In this document: piece by piece, positions 54,009 through 62,173 of the stretch | Layout of the letters: each line of letters starts with the position of its first letter | Position numbering within the stretch: the stretch's first letter is position 1 | The notes under the pieces: generated by a model | Seen by the model: the letters and a program-made list of their open reading frames with translations, nothing else | Told to the model about the DNA's origin: nothing | Databases searched by the model: none | Made by a program: the position numbers and the translations under genes | Source of the DNA: Arthrobacter citreus | GTDB lineage: Bacteria; Bacillota; Bacilli; Bacillales; Bacillaceae_G | NCBI GenBank assembly: GCA_013200995.1 | Contig: CP053688.1 | Span: 1,426,001 to 1,490,000 of the forward strand | Direction of reading: 5' to 3' | DNA: 64,000 nt

Positions 54009-54392
54009 TCAAACAATATTGAGTGCCTCAGCAATAGAAAAAATAGCTTGTTTTTTATATTCGTAAAATTGATCTTTATTAATACCTAAGTCCATGTATA
54101 TGTGAATATCTTTTTCTCTGTTCGATGACAAATATTTTCGTTCTATTATCGTACGTTCAATATCATCTAGCGCAAATAATAAAGCACGTTCCACTTGCTT
54201 TACTTTCAATCGCTTTTCCTTTTCATTATCAAAGATTATTGGAAATGGATCTATTACCCCTTCAGTTAATTGTTCATCTTTATTTTGTACTGCAACTCTT
54301 ATTGCCTTGAATCGTTTTAACTGCTTAATAACTGCTTTTCTTACTTTTTTTTCGTCTATGTCATTTAAAAACGAAAGTTGTTCAACATTCAT
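54009..54392 (-). CDS. ArpU-family late transcription regulator
   Basis: A 127-residue sigma-factor-like protein (FALDDIERTIIERKYLSSNRE, then YMDLGINKDQFYEYKKQA), matching the ArpU/RinA-type regulators that switch on packaging and lysis genes in Gram-positive phages. Strong ribosome site AGGAGGAATAAT. Its last codons overlap a hairpin terminator (GCACTCAA/TTTGAGTGC). In most phages it is followed closely by the packaging genes; here about 8 kb of accessory DNA intervenes. Confidence 0.88.
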   Translation of the reverse strand: MNVEQLSFLNDIDEKKVRKAVIKQLKRFKAIRVAVQNKDEQLTEGVIDPFPIIFDNEKEKRLKVKQVERALLFALDDIERTIIERKYLSSNREKDIHIYMDLGINKDQFYEYKKQAIFSIAEALNIV

Positions 54393-54507
54393 ATTATTCC
54401 TCCTTCAAACCTAGGAGTTTTACTAATATTTAGCAAAATTTAATTATGTTGTTACTTTTGGATTACCTCCAAAATATCTACGTCATCCTTTTAAATCCCA
54501 CGGAACT

Positions 54508-54783
54508 TTATAGATTTAAATTCCTTACAACATCTTTAAGAGCAGCCATATTTAGAATCTGATAACGTGTACCCTTGGCTCCTAAACTACGAGTTTTAAG
54601 AATTCCGACTATCTCTAATTTTTTAAATGCAGCCACAGTTATTGAATTAGTAGCTGATAATGTTCTCATGCTCATTTTTCCTTTTTCCTCACCTTTAATC
54701 GCGTTAAAGAACTCTTTTACTGCAAAGCTTTCTGTACGTGATAAGCATTTTGCGATTAATTCAGTAGTTGTATTAATAATCAT
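54508..54783 (-). CDS. Free-standing CodY-type winged-helix protein (91 aa)
   Basis: A 91-residue protein. AAFKKLEIVGILKTRSLGAK and then GTRYQILN closely follow the CodY C-terminal DNA-binding domain (RKLESAGVIESRSLGMKGT in CodY), and the upstream GKMSMRTLSATNSIT fits the recognition helices. The GAF ligand domain of CodY is missing. It may bind CodY-like sites without sensing amino acids, or act as a phage gene regulator. It overlaps the preceding zinc-finger gene by 4 bp. Confidence 0.7.
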   Translation of the reverse strand: MIINTTTELIAKCLSRTESFAVKEFFNAIKGEEKGKMSMRTLSATNSITVAAFKKLEIVGILKTRSLGAKGTRYQILNMAALKDVVRNLNL

Positions 54784-54932
54784 TGAATTTTCCCCTTCCT
54801 AAGTACTTTCATATTTTCAGTATCAATTACTTCCGAACAGTTTTTGCATTTTCTTAACAAGTGATGTTTAATAATTGCTAGTTTAAAAGAAGCATGTCCA
54901 CAGCTAGAGCAAACACCTGGGCGATTTTTCAT
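54780..54932 (-). CDS. Small CxxC zinc-finger protein (50 aa)
   Basis: Fifty residues with two knuckles (CSSCGH and CKNCSE), fitting a small zinc ribbon. It starts right after the DnaD-like gene and its stop overlaps the ATG of the CodY-like gene (ATGA), so the three are one operon. Function unknown. Confidence 0.65.
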   Translation of the reverse strand: MKNRPGVCSSCGHASFKLAIIKHHLLRKCKNCSEVIDTENMKVLRKGKIQ

Positions 54933-54934
54933 CT

Positions 54935-55840
54935 CTACACTTCCTTTTTCCTTTTAAACATTTGAAGCTCTTCTTCCAACCTTTTCCGTTCAGCTTCAAT
55001 TTGCAAAGAATCTCTTTCAGGTGATTGAGTTTGGCCATCAATCCAATCTGGAACGATTTCTTGACGAATTGGTTTCTTGAATGTTTGGACTGGTCTCTGT
55101 TTTCGTTTTTCAAATTCAACGTCCAACGCTTTAATATCCTCAATTGTTTTCACATTTCTATTTATCCAGTTTGCTAAAATGCGTTTTGCATAATTCCATT
55201 TTTTCTGTTGCTCAAGTGATCTTTTCATTGCTTCAATTACCACATCATCATTAAAATCATTTACCCAATGTTCGATTTCCTGGACTATGAAACTATTTAT
55301 CATTCCAAAATTTTGTTCATAAAAATTAAATGCGTTTTGTTTAATGATTTCTTGGTCTTTTTGTTCTTCTAAATCGACAGATTTTTCTAATTCGCTATTA
55401 TAATGATTTATTTTATTTTCATTATTATCATTATTATCATTATTGTTTGTGTCGGTCGGCGTACTGTTAGCGTAGTTTTTGTGTTCGGTCGGCGTATGTT
55501 TTTGCGTTTCATGTAGTTGATAACAGTCATAATTGACAATGGTTATAACCGTTCTTTTGGTGTTGCTTTTTACTTCCAACATTTGCTCTGATTCCAACAG
55601 TTTCACAAACTTATATGTTTTGTCTTTTGACCAACACCATCGCTCCGATAACTGCTTCATAGAGGTTACTTTTTGTCCTCTTTTAACATCGATTAATTCA
55701 TTACCAAGTAAAAATTTATTATCTTGGTGGTTAACCTCCATAAGAAGGTCAACCCACGCTTCAAATTTTGAGAATGAACGTTTTTCAGCAAATAGCCAAT
55801 TGTCTCTGACCTTCCTATGAAGTGATATCCAACCAGTCAT
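54935..55840 (-). CDS. DnaD-domain replication initiation protein
   Basis: A 301-residue protein. The N-terminal winged helix (MTGWISLHRKVRDNWLFAEK start, then SMKQLSERWCWSKDKTYKFVK) is followed by a low-complexity Asn/Asp linker (TNNNDNNDNNEN, about 128-140). The DnaD-like helical domain follows (AFNFYEQNFGMINSFIVQEI, KRILANWINRNV). It should start phage replication and recruit host helicase. No DnaC-type loader gene is seen. The AT-rich linker-coding stretch near 55410-55450 might carry the origin, which is a guess. Confidence 0.88.
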   Translation of the reverse strand: MTGWISLHRKVRDNWLFAEKRSFSKFEAWVDLLMEVNHQDNKFLLGNELIDVKRGQKVTSMKQLSERWCWSKDKTYKFVKLLESEQMLEVKSNTKRTVITIVNYDCYQLHETQKHTPTEHKNYANSTPTDTNNNDNNDNNENKINHYNSELEKSVDLEEQKDQEIIKQNAFNFYEQNFGMINSFIVQEIEHWVNDFNDDVVIEAMKRSLEQQKKWNYAKRILANWINRNVKTIEDIKALDVEFEKRKQRPVQTFKKPIRQEIVPDWIDGQTQSPERDSLQIEAERKRLEEELQMFKRKKEV

Positions 55841-55864
55841 ATGATCCTCCTTCTTAGTTGTCGA

Positions 55865-56743
55865 TTAAAACTCGTCTAAATCATCAAATGTAATCTCTTC
55901 TAGTTCTGGAGTTTTCTTCTTCTTGCCCTCTAAATCGATTAATTTTGATAAACCAACTAATTGCTGCAGTGTAAGTTCTTTAGCTACTTTATTGAAATTA
56001 ACTTTGATGATGTTCTTAAGGTCATCTTCACTTAGACTATATTTAACCTGTTTGCTTTTAATTTCACTCCAGCGTGATTTCATTTCATCCTCTGGATCAA
56101 TTACTTCACCTTCAGCTATTTGAATCTGATTAGGAGTAATTTCTTTACGATAACTAGATGTAGCTTCATATACTGGGCTTGAACTGATGTTTTCGTCTTC
56201 AGCAATTTCAATCCCGTACTGAAGCTTTGCTGCACGTTTCATAATGTGCTTTTTGAACATGTCATTGAAGTAGTTGGTCCACATGTTTTTGTTATTACCT
56301 TTTGTCATATGTTCAACTTCACTTACTTCCATAAGCGTTACAACATCCGTAAAGGTCTCTTTCTTAGCAATTGCATATCCACCTATCACTTTTCCGCGAG
56401 GGAATCCAACTGAGTGAGTAATTTCTTTAGTAGCTGGATTGTATTTGAAATCATCATTCTCATGAACTAACTCAACATCTACACCTTTATAACCAGGTTG
56501 TTTTCGAGCCAATGCAAGTACACCTTCAACTGCTACTTGAATGCTCATTTTCCCACCATATACAATGCAGTAAATTTGATTTAAGAATGGATTAAGGCCT
56601 GAATTGACACATGTTTGAACGAATAAAGCGAACTGTTCATTTGAAGTACCTACCGCAATTGTGTGCTTTAATGTATCCAGCTCAGTTTGTGTAAAGGTAC
56701 CAACTACTGCTTGTGTGTTTGAAACTGCTACTTGATTAGACAT
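55865..56743 (-). CDS. recT: RecT-family single-strand annealing protein
   Basis: A 292-residue recombinase. The core (CVNSGLNPFLNQIYCIVYGG, VAVEGVLALARKQPGYKG, RAAKLQYGIEIAEDE) matches the RecT/Bet group. It anneals single strands in phage recombination and overlaps the end of the SbcC-like gene by 8 bp, so the two are partners. Confidence 0.92.
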   Translation of the reverse strand: MSNQVAVSNTQAVVGTFTQTELDTLKHTIAVGTSNEQFALFVQTCVNSGLNPFLNQIYCIVYGGKMSIQVAVEGVLALARKQPGYKGVDVELVHENDDFKYNPATKEITHSVGFPRGKVIGGYAIAKKETFTDVVTLMEVSEVEHMTKGNNKNMWTNYFNDMFKKHIMKRAAKLQYGIEIAEDENISSSPVYEATSSYRKEITPNQIQIAEGEVIDPEDEMKSRWSEIKSKQVKYSLSEDDLKNIIKVNFNKVAKELTLQQLVGLSKLIDLEGKKKKTPELEEITFDDLDEF

Positions 56744-58265
56744 TTACTACTTCCTCCTCTAATTGAATGATTTTAATATTAAAATCTGTATCTACTACTC
56801 TCGCTACAACCAGCTGGCCAGTAGGTTTTGAGAATTTAAGAATCGATTCAGCGTTATCTACAAAACAAGGCGCGATCAGTTCAGATTGCTTCGATAGAAC
56901 TTCACTTAGTTCCAAACCACATTTAATACGTTCTGCAGTTGATAACTTACTGAAAGGTTTACCATGCATTTCGATTTCAAACGTTGCTCTTTCTTCACCA
57001 TTTTTCAATTGTTCAAACAACTTGACTGAGATATTCGTAAATAATGAATCAATCTTCTTAACCATTAATTCAGAACGCTTTGTTCTAAATTCTTTAATCA
57101 CATTGATGATTGCTAATGATTTATTTCGTTTAGTACGAATGTCTTCTCTAATAGCTTCAGCATCAATTAATTCTGCTTTAAGTCGTTCCACCTGGTTCAC
57201 TTGATTTAAATGAGTTCTGATTTGAATAATTTCGTTGTTTATTTGCTCTAGTAAGTCCAGGTCAATTGGAATCTGATTAGTGTTTTCAAGTTCTTCTAAC
57301 TCAAGCTTCAATTGGGAATATTCAGCTGATAGTTCTTTTCCGTACTCAACTTCTTTAGAGAATACCTGTTGTTTATTCTTCTTAACTTTCCCAATGGATT
57401 CTTCATTTAATAATTGACCGCATGTGCTACAATTCGTGTTGATTTCTTCGTTTTTAATTTCCATAACTTTTTCTCTTTGTCTTTTTAACTGAGTATATAA
57501 AGTAGACATCTTTGCTCTAATTGTGGATATCTTGTTATTAACTTGTTGATTTTTGGATTGTAATTTATTGATTTCAGCTTTTTGAGCTTCTAACTGCTGT
57601 AATGTCTTTTCGTTTGCTCGATCTAAGTTATCGAACTTAAATTTTTCCAATTGCTCACGTAATGTAACTACTCTTTCGCCAGCACGTTCGGAAGACTTGT
57701 CCAATTTGTTGTATTGATCACGATGTATTTTTTCTAAATCATCTATGTTATGTTTTTTAAATTCCGGTTCTAATGTGTTTACGGACATTTCATGAAGCTC
57801 CGCGAATACTTCTTTGTTTAATGGTTCTGGAACGTACTGCAGTAACTGTTTTCTTTGGTCCTGCCAATTTTGGCTAGAAAAATAAGTAGGATTGAAAATT
57901 GATAAGAATAAATCTTTATCAAACAACTCACTGACAAGTTCATTAAATTTTGTAGCCTTTTCTGGTACTTCATTGATAAAGTATTTAGCTGTTTTCTTTT
58001 GAGATTTTGCTAATTGAAATTCTTTTCCATCAACATTTAGAACTAATAAAACTGTAGTTTCTGCATCATCCTCACCAATTGGTTTTGGATCTAATTTATT
58101 ACCATTGATATCAGTACCGAATAATAACCAAGTTGGAGCATCACCGATTGTTGACTTCCCATCTCCGTTACGACCTTCAATATTTGTAATGTCTTTAAAA
58201 TTGATAGCTATATCAGCGTGATTTTTAAAATTAGTAAGTTTCAAATACTCAAATGTGATTTTCAT
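56736..58265 (-). CDS. SbcC/Rad50-like AAA ATPase
   Basis: A 509-residue SMC-like protein. Walker A NIEGRNGDGKST is near residue 30. A coiled coil follows with a zinc-hook-like CSTCGQ near the middle (about residue 280), and the C-terminal signature STAERIKCGLELSEVL and FVDNAESI (signature and Walker B, degenerate) is present. It is coupled to recT. No SbcD-like nuclease or exonuclease gene lies beside it. It may prepare DNA ends for RecT with a host nuclease. Confidence 0.85.
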   Translation of the reverse strand: MKITFEYLKLTNFKNHADIAINFKDITNIEGRNGDGKSTIGDAPTWLLFGTDINGNKLDPKPIGEDDAETTVLLVLNVDGKEFQLAKSQKKTAKYFINEVPEKATKFNELVSELFDKDLFLSIFNPTYFSSQNWQDQRKQLLQYVPEPLNKEVFAELHEMSVNTLEPEFKKHNIDDLEKIHRDQYNKLDKSSERAGERVVTLREQLEKFKFDNLDRANEKTLQQLEAQKAEINKLQSKNQQVNNKISTIRAKMSTLYTQLKRQREKVMEIKNEEINTNCSTCGQLLNEESIGKVKKNKQQVFSKEVEYGKELSAEYSQLKLELEELENTNQIPIDLDLLEQINNEIIQIRTHLNQVNQVERLKAELIDAEAIREDIRTKRNKSLAIINVIKEFRTKRSELMVKKIDSLFTNISVKLFEQLKNGEERATFEIEMHGKPFSKLSTAERIKCGLELSEVLSKQSELIAPCFVDNAESILKFSKPTGQLVVARVVDTDFNIKIIQLEEEVVNV

Positions 58266-58359
58266 TATTCCCTCTCCTATTGCATAACCAGAGGTCTAAC
58301 CATATAATAATGTTGTCGAGGCATTACTATAAGTTGGCCATTTTGGTCAGCTTATTTTT

Positions 58360-58509
58360 TTATGCATTTGTACTAAAACAAATTTCACGAATATACTCTT
58401 CAAAACAAGCGTTATTATCATGAAACAAAGATCCGTTTGGATGTCTTAAAATTTCATCCCCTTTATAGATGTCTCTTTTGCATCCAACACACTCACAGAC
58501 GATTTCCAT
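58360..58509 (-). CDS. Small Cys-rich protein (49 aa)
   Basis: A 49-residue protein with CECVGC and further Cys and His (RHPNGSLFH, NNACFEE, ICF), which looks like a small zinc-binding domain. Ribosome site is a run of G followed by AAGACA. It lies between the Rha-like and SbcC-like genes in the early operon. Function unknown. Confidence 0.6.
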   Translation of the reverse strand: MEIVCECVGCKRDIYKGDEILRHPNGSLFHDNNACFEEYIREICFSTNA

Positions 58510-58574
58510 TGTCTTCCCCCCCCTCAAAAGTTATCAAAATTTTCTGTCATATATATTCGCAGATGGCTTAAAAG

Positions 58575-59243
58575 CTAAACTAACCTAGGTCTCCAAGCAT
58601 TTATGTAATTGATTGCTTCCTCATACTCATGTTTACGAATATCTCTAAAGCTGTTTACTGCAAATGCATTTTTTAAATCTCTACCAATAGCGGCGTGAAC
58701 TTTTTGAGCAGTGTCCATAATATCGATATTAATTTTTCCGTTATTCCATAATTGATAAACTCGCTTGTTCTTAGCATTTTGAACACGTCTTTGCTGACCG
58801 AAATCTAGTGTAAGTTGATTGTTTACCTTTTCCTCTAATGAAACTAATCGTTCATCCTGTTTCATCATTTCATTCGTCATTGTGTGGATCATTTGTAATG
58901 GTGTCATCGGTGGTAATCGTTGAGTTACTACTTTTTCCAATTCATGAAACTTTTCAACATATGTTGCTGTAAATAAAATCCCTTTTTCACCGGTCATTTT
59001 GTTAGCTACCATATCGCATCCTTTTTTTGTAATTAAAAAACATGGTTGTGCTTGATTTCTTGAATTTAGGTATTCACTTGATACAAAGAAATTTTCACTA
59101 GGAAAATTTGCCGAGTGAAGTGTTTCCACATACTTACGAATTGATTTCATTAAATCGCTATGATCTTTACCGACCATTTCAGCAACTTCTACTGAACTAA
59201 TAGCATTTATCCCATTGTGTTTAATAACTTGTAATGTACTCAT
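58575..59243 (-). CDS. Rha-type phage regulatory protein with ORF6C-like C-terminus
   Basis: A 222-residue protein. The first ~100 residues (SSVEVAEMVGKDHSDLMKSI, FFVSSEYLNSRNQAQPCFLI, KGCDMVANKMTGEKG) are the pRha/phage regulatory domain. The C-terminal part (KNKRVYQLWNNGKINIDIMD, AIGRDLKNAFAVNSFRDI) resembles ORF6C/ORF11-type domains. Such antirepressor-like proteins act early after induction. The ATG overlaps the stop of the small membrane gene (TAATG). Confidence 0.88.
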   Translation of the reverse strand: MSTLQVIKHNGINAISSVEVAEMVGKDHSDLMKSIRKYVETLHSANFPSENFFVSSEYLNSRNQAQPCFLITKKGCDMVANKMTGEKGILFTATYVEKFHELEKVVTQRLPPMTPLQMIHTMTNEMMKQDERLVSLEEKVNNQLTLDFGQQRRVQNAKNKRVYQLWNNGKINIDIMDTAQKVHAAIGRDLKNAFAVNSFRDIRKHEYEEAINYINAWRPRLV

Positions 59244-59380
59244 TACATCTCATCCTCCTCTGGATTCCATAAAAGTGAATTGAATTTATCTTTTACAGAT
59301 TGTGGGCCACATGCTGCAACGATTAATAAACCGGATATGCCACCCGCAATTAAAAGACCCATAGCATAAAGTGATAACAT
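59243..59380 (-). CDS. Small single-pass membrane protein (45 aa)
   Basis: Forty-five residues with one hydrophobic segment (LYAMGLLIAGGISGLLIVAA) and an acidic tail. Good ribosome site GGAGGGATTAG, and coupled to the Rha-like gene by the TAATG overlap. Function unknown; small membrane proteins in early phage operons are often host-takeover or exclusion factors. Confidence 0.6.
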   Translation of the reverse strand: MLSLYAMGLLIAGGISGLLIVAACGPQSVKDKFNSLLWNPEEDEM

Positions 59381-59393
59381 CTAATCCCTCCTT

Positions 59394-59576
59394 TTATTTT
59401 TGATTATTTAGCCAATTAAAAAATTGATCTCTATTAACGCGTTTTAATCTTCCTACACGAATTAAAGGAAAATCTGTTCGTTCCATCATTTCATATACAT
59501 GACTTTTAGTGCAGCTGAGAATATTTGCTACGTTTTCTGCTGTTAAAATGATAGGTAATTCGTTAATTGATTCCAT
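59394..59576 (-). CDS. Excisionase-like HTH_17 protein
   Basis: Sixty residues of a MerR-like winged helix: LTAENVANILSCTKSHVYEMM and RVGRLKRVNRDQFFNWL. This matches HTH_17/excisionase-type proteins, which bend DNA and direct integrase, or act as early regulators. An operator-like site lies at 59626-59642 in front of it. Confidence 0.82.
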   Translation of the reverse strand: MESINELPIILTAENVANILSCTKSHVYEMMERTDFPLIRVGRLKRVNRDQFFNWLNNQK

Positions 59577-59625
59577 GACTTCACTTCCTTTCGATTGGAT
59601 ACACTAACAAAACGCAAACACCATA

Positions 59626-59642
59626 ATTGCTGTTTTAGCAAT
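59626..59642. promoter_or_regulatory. Switch operator 1 (before the excisionase-like gene)
   Basis: ATTGCTGTTTTAGCAAT, a dyad with 6-bp arms ATTGCT/AGCAAT. It has the same sequence as the three sites at 59872-59954 and overlaps the region between the Cro-like and excisionase-like genes, like a second operator in front of downstream early genes. Confidence 0.75.
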
Positions 59643-59645
59643 AAT

Positions 59646-59846
59646 TCAATTAAAAAAATCTACTATTTTACAATTTAAATATCTAGCCAATTGAGGTAAT
59701 TGTTCTGCTTTAAATTTGTAATTTCCGTTTTCGTATTTCCAATATGTTGAGGAATTAGCAAAACCAAAATTTTTAGCCATATGTTCATGACTGATAGATA
59801 GCTCTATTCTTCGCTTTTTAATGAAATCTAAATTTAAACTTTTCAA
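59646..59846 (-). CDS. Cro-like HTH repressor
   Basis: A 66-residue HTH protein (ISHEHMAKNFGFANSSTYWKY, ending LNCKIVDFFN). I chose the TTG at 59846 because AAGGAAGGAGAT lies 6 bp before it. The 23 residues upstream in the open frame come from the operator region. It is divergent from the CI-like gene and first in the early operon. Confidence 0.8.
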   Translation of the reverse strand: MKSLNLDFIKKRRIELSISHEHMAKNFGFANSSTYWKYENGNYKFKAEQLPQLARYLNCKIVDFFN

Positions 59847-59871
59847 GATACAATCTCCTTCCTTACTGATA

Positions 59872-59954
59872 ATTGCTATTTCAGCAATGTTTGTACATTT
59901 AGTATATATTGCCATTTTAGCAACGTCAATGTTTTTTATTGCTGTTTTGTAAAT
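59872..59954. promoter_or_regulatory. Lysis-lysogeny switch: three operators and divergent promoters
   Basis: Three 17-bp sites: ATTGCTATTTCAGCAAT (59872-59888), ATTGCCATTTTAGCAAC (59908-59924) and ATTGCTGTTTTGTAAAT (59938-59954). The consensus is ATTGCTRTTTTAGCAAT. The early minus-strand promoter TTGACG-17 bp-TATACT (59924-59929 and 59901-59906) has the middle operator as its spacer. The CI-side promoter has an extended -10, TGTTAAAAT (59980-59988). Confidence 0.8.
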
Positions 59955-60011
59955 TTAATTTATTTCTAAAATAGAAACGTGTTAAAATTTATTTAAAGCG
60001 AGGTGTTAATT

Positions 60012-60398
60012 ATGCCAAATATAGGTGAAAGAATTAAAAATCTACGTGAAAAAAAGAACTGGAGTCAAAAAGAATTAGCGACTAGAGTTAAATTGCATAC
60101 GAGTGTACTTAACCGGATCGAAAATAATACGAGACCAATTAAAGATGAAGAATTATTATCATTTGCCAATATATTTGATACAACAACAGATTTCATATTA
60201 GGCAGAAGTCTTTCTGCAAATTTACCAGAGAAAAATTCACTTACAGAAATACAAAAATTAGTTAGTGCAAATGGTATTGAAAACATCAGTTTTTTTGATA
60301 TAGAAAAATGGAAGAATCTATCAGCTGCGGAAATTGAACTTGTAAAGCAACACTTCGAGATGGTTGCAAAAATGGCTGCGGAAAGAAATGAAAAATAA
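60012..60398 (+). CDS. CI-like phage repressor (XRE family)
   Basis: A 128-residue regulator. HTH domain NIGERIKNLREKKNWSQKEL, ATRVKLHTSVLNRIENN, then DTTTDFILGRSL; a short C-terminal helical part follows. ATG at 60012 has GAGGTG upstream. It lacks an S24 peptidase domain, so release is more likely by the adjacent ImmA/IrrE-type protease than by RecA-driven self-cleavage. Confidence 0.87.
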   Translation: MPNIGERIKNLREKKNWSQKELATRVKLHTSVLNRIENNTRPIKDEELLSFANIFDTTTDFILGRSLSANLPEKNSLTEIQKLVSANGIENISFFDIEKWKNLSAAEIELVKQHFEMVAKMAAERNEK

Positions 60399-60425
60399 CC
60401 CCATTTTTATTAGGGGCTTTTCTTT
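60399..60425 (+). terminator. Hairpin after the repressor gene
   Basis: CCCC/GGGG with an AT-rich loop (AACCCCATTTTTATTAGGGG) and a T-rich tail directly after the stop codon. Confidence 0.65.
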
Positions 60426-60462
60426 TACACACAAAACCGAACATACATTCTAGAGGTGGAAC

Positions 60463-60924
60463 ATGCATACGACTTTTTTAGAGGATTACGTATCAACTTT
60501 ATATCAAAATATTGGTATTTTTACACCAGAAGATATCAATATAAAAAAAATCGCAAGACGATTTAATATCTTACTTACATTTTCAGAAATTGATTCATTT
60601 ATGACGAATATTGGTCCAGTTACATGTATCAATATTGATTCTCGCTTAAATGAAATTGAACAACGTGAAGCGTTTTTCCATGAATTATGTCATTCATTAA
60701 GGCATGTTGGAAACCAGATGAAACTACCCAAATCATTTTTAGACTATCAGGAATGGGATGCACAACGTTTTACATTATATGCGAGTATGCCCTACCACAT
60801 GGTCAAAACTCGTCAGTGGGACAATCCTAGTGCCTTACAAAGGGTATTTAAAGTTCCATACCACTTATGCGAGAAGCGTTTTAATCAATTAGCCAATCGT
60901 TACCATAATTTGAGTATCGGATAA
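60463..60924 (+). CDS. ImmA/IrrE-family metalloprotease
   Basis: A 153-residue zinc peptidase with HELCH at residues 73-77 in FFHELCHSLRH and a later acidic part (YQEWDAQRFTLYASMP). ImmA in ICEBs1 cleaves the ImmR repressor upon SOS or signalling; here it likely cleaves the CI-like protein. It sits between repressor and integrase. Confidence 0.9.
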   Translation: MHTTFLEDYVSTLYQNIGIFTPEDINIKKIARRFNILLTFSEIDSFMTNIGPVTCINIDSRLNEIEQREAFFHELCHSLRHVGNQMKLPKSFLDYQEWDAQRFTLYASMPYHMVKTRQWDNPSALQRVFKVPYHLCEKRFNQLANRYHNLSIG

Positions 60925-60962
60925 TTTTGATTTAATAACTATAATGTTTATGAGGTGATATT

Positions 60963-62111
60963 ATGAAAGGCAGTTTTAGGAAACGTGGCGACAAATGGAG
61001 TTTTGCAGTTGATTTAGGTAAAGATCCTATTACTGGAAAACGAAGACAAAAAACTCGTAGTGGGTTTAAAACTAAAAAAGAAGCACAAGCTGCATGTGCA
61101 GAGTTAATCAGTGAAGTAGAAAAAGGCGTTTATTTTGAATCGAAGAATATTACTGTTAAAGAAGTTTGGGAAAGAGCACAAGAAATTCGTAAACAAGAAT
61201 TAAAACCTCTTTCCATTCAAAATTCTGAGTACACTGTTAAGAATCATATTTTACCTAAATTTGGTGATATGAACATCAATAAGGTTAATACCTTAATGGT
61301 TCAAAAGCATTATCAGGACCTTTATGAAGATGGTTTAAGTGCGTCTACTGTCCAATATATTCATGTGTACTTTCAAATTATTTTCAATTTCGCTTTGGAT
61401 TGGGAGATCGTTAAAAATACTCCTCTAAAGAAAGTGAAATTACCTAAGACAGAAAAGAAAATCCCAGTTACATGGTCAATTGAGCAATGTAATTCCTTTC
61501 TAGATTTTCTAGAAAAAAGAAAATATTACAAAGAACGATTATTTTTTCTTCTTGCAATTTTCACTGGGATGAGACGCGGTGAAATCTCTGCGCTCCAATG
61601 GAAGGATATCGATTCTTGGAAAAAGCAAATATCAGTTACAAAAACAACAATCTCACAGAACGGAAAAGGGTTAGTAATAACTTCACCAAAAACCCCTTCA
61701 TCCATTCGAAATATTGCAATTTCTGATTATGTATTAGAACAATTAACAGAATATAAAACACATCAGAAAAAAGAATATTTGCAATATGGATTAAAGGTAA
61801 CTGATGAATCAAATATATTCGACGGAACCGAACCACTGAAAATGTACAACCCAGCAAGTGCAGCTCACTTTTTACAACGTTTTTCAAAGAGACTACATTT
61901 ACCACATGTAAAATTGCACGGGTTACGCCACACCCACGCAACTATCATGTTAGAAAATGGAGAAAACCCAAAAATCGTACAAGAACGATTGGGTCATAAA
62001 AACGTCCAAACAACGTTGAATGTGTACAGTCACCTCACACCAACCATTCAACAACAATCTGCCTCTCGATTTGAAGAATCTTTTTCGAAAAAAATAATAA
62101 ATGAAATGTGA
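60963..62111 (+). CDS. int: Tyrosine site-specific integrase
   Basis: A 382-residue integrase. N-terminal AP2-like arm-binding domain (GSFRKRGDKWSFAVDLGKDP), SAM-like core-binding domain (about 62-155) and catalytic domain with R204 (TGMRRGE), K243, H319 and R322 (HGLRHTH), H345 (LGHK) and nucleophile Y355 (NVYSHL). Good ribosome site GAGGTGAT. The gene ends about 65 bp from attR, and its stop codon overlaps the first right arm site. Confidence 0.95.
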   Translation: MKGSFRKRGDKWSFAVDLGKDPITGKRRQKTRSGFKTKKEAQAACAELISEVEKGVYFESKNITVKEVWERAQEIRKQELKPLSIQNSEYTVKNHILPKFGDMNINKVNTLMVQKHYQDLYEDGLSASTVQYIHVYFQIIFNFALDWEIVKNTPLKKVKLPKTEKKIPVTWSIEQCNSFLDFLEKRKYYKERLFFLLAIFTGMRRGEISALQWKDIDSWKKQISVTKTTISQNGKGLVITSPKTPSSIRNIAISDYVLEQLTEYKTHQKKEYLQYGLKVTDESNIFDGTEPLKMYNPASAAHFLQRFSKRLHLPHVKLHGLRHTHATIMLENGENPKIVQERLGHKNVQTTLNVYSHLTPTIQQQSASRFEESFSKKIINEM

Positions 62112-62127
62112 GCATAATGTGAGCATT
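62107..62127. other. Probable integrase arm sites, right end
   Basis: TGTGAGCAT at 62107 and TGTGAGCATT at 62118, spaced 11 bp, matching the pair at 22270-22290 on the other side of the core. The first overlaps the integrase stop codon. Confidence 0.55.
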
Positions 62128-62173
62128 AAGGAAAGAAAACTTAATAATACTAATAGTTTCCCCAACTTATATC

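Noticed and set aside
54904..55143. 79-residue Lys-rich minus-strand frame
   Set aside because: Out-of-frame shadow of the DnaD-like gene end.
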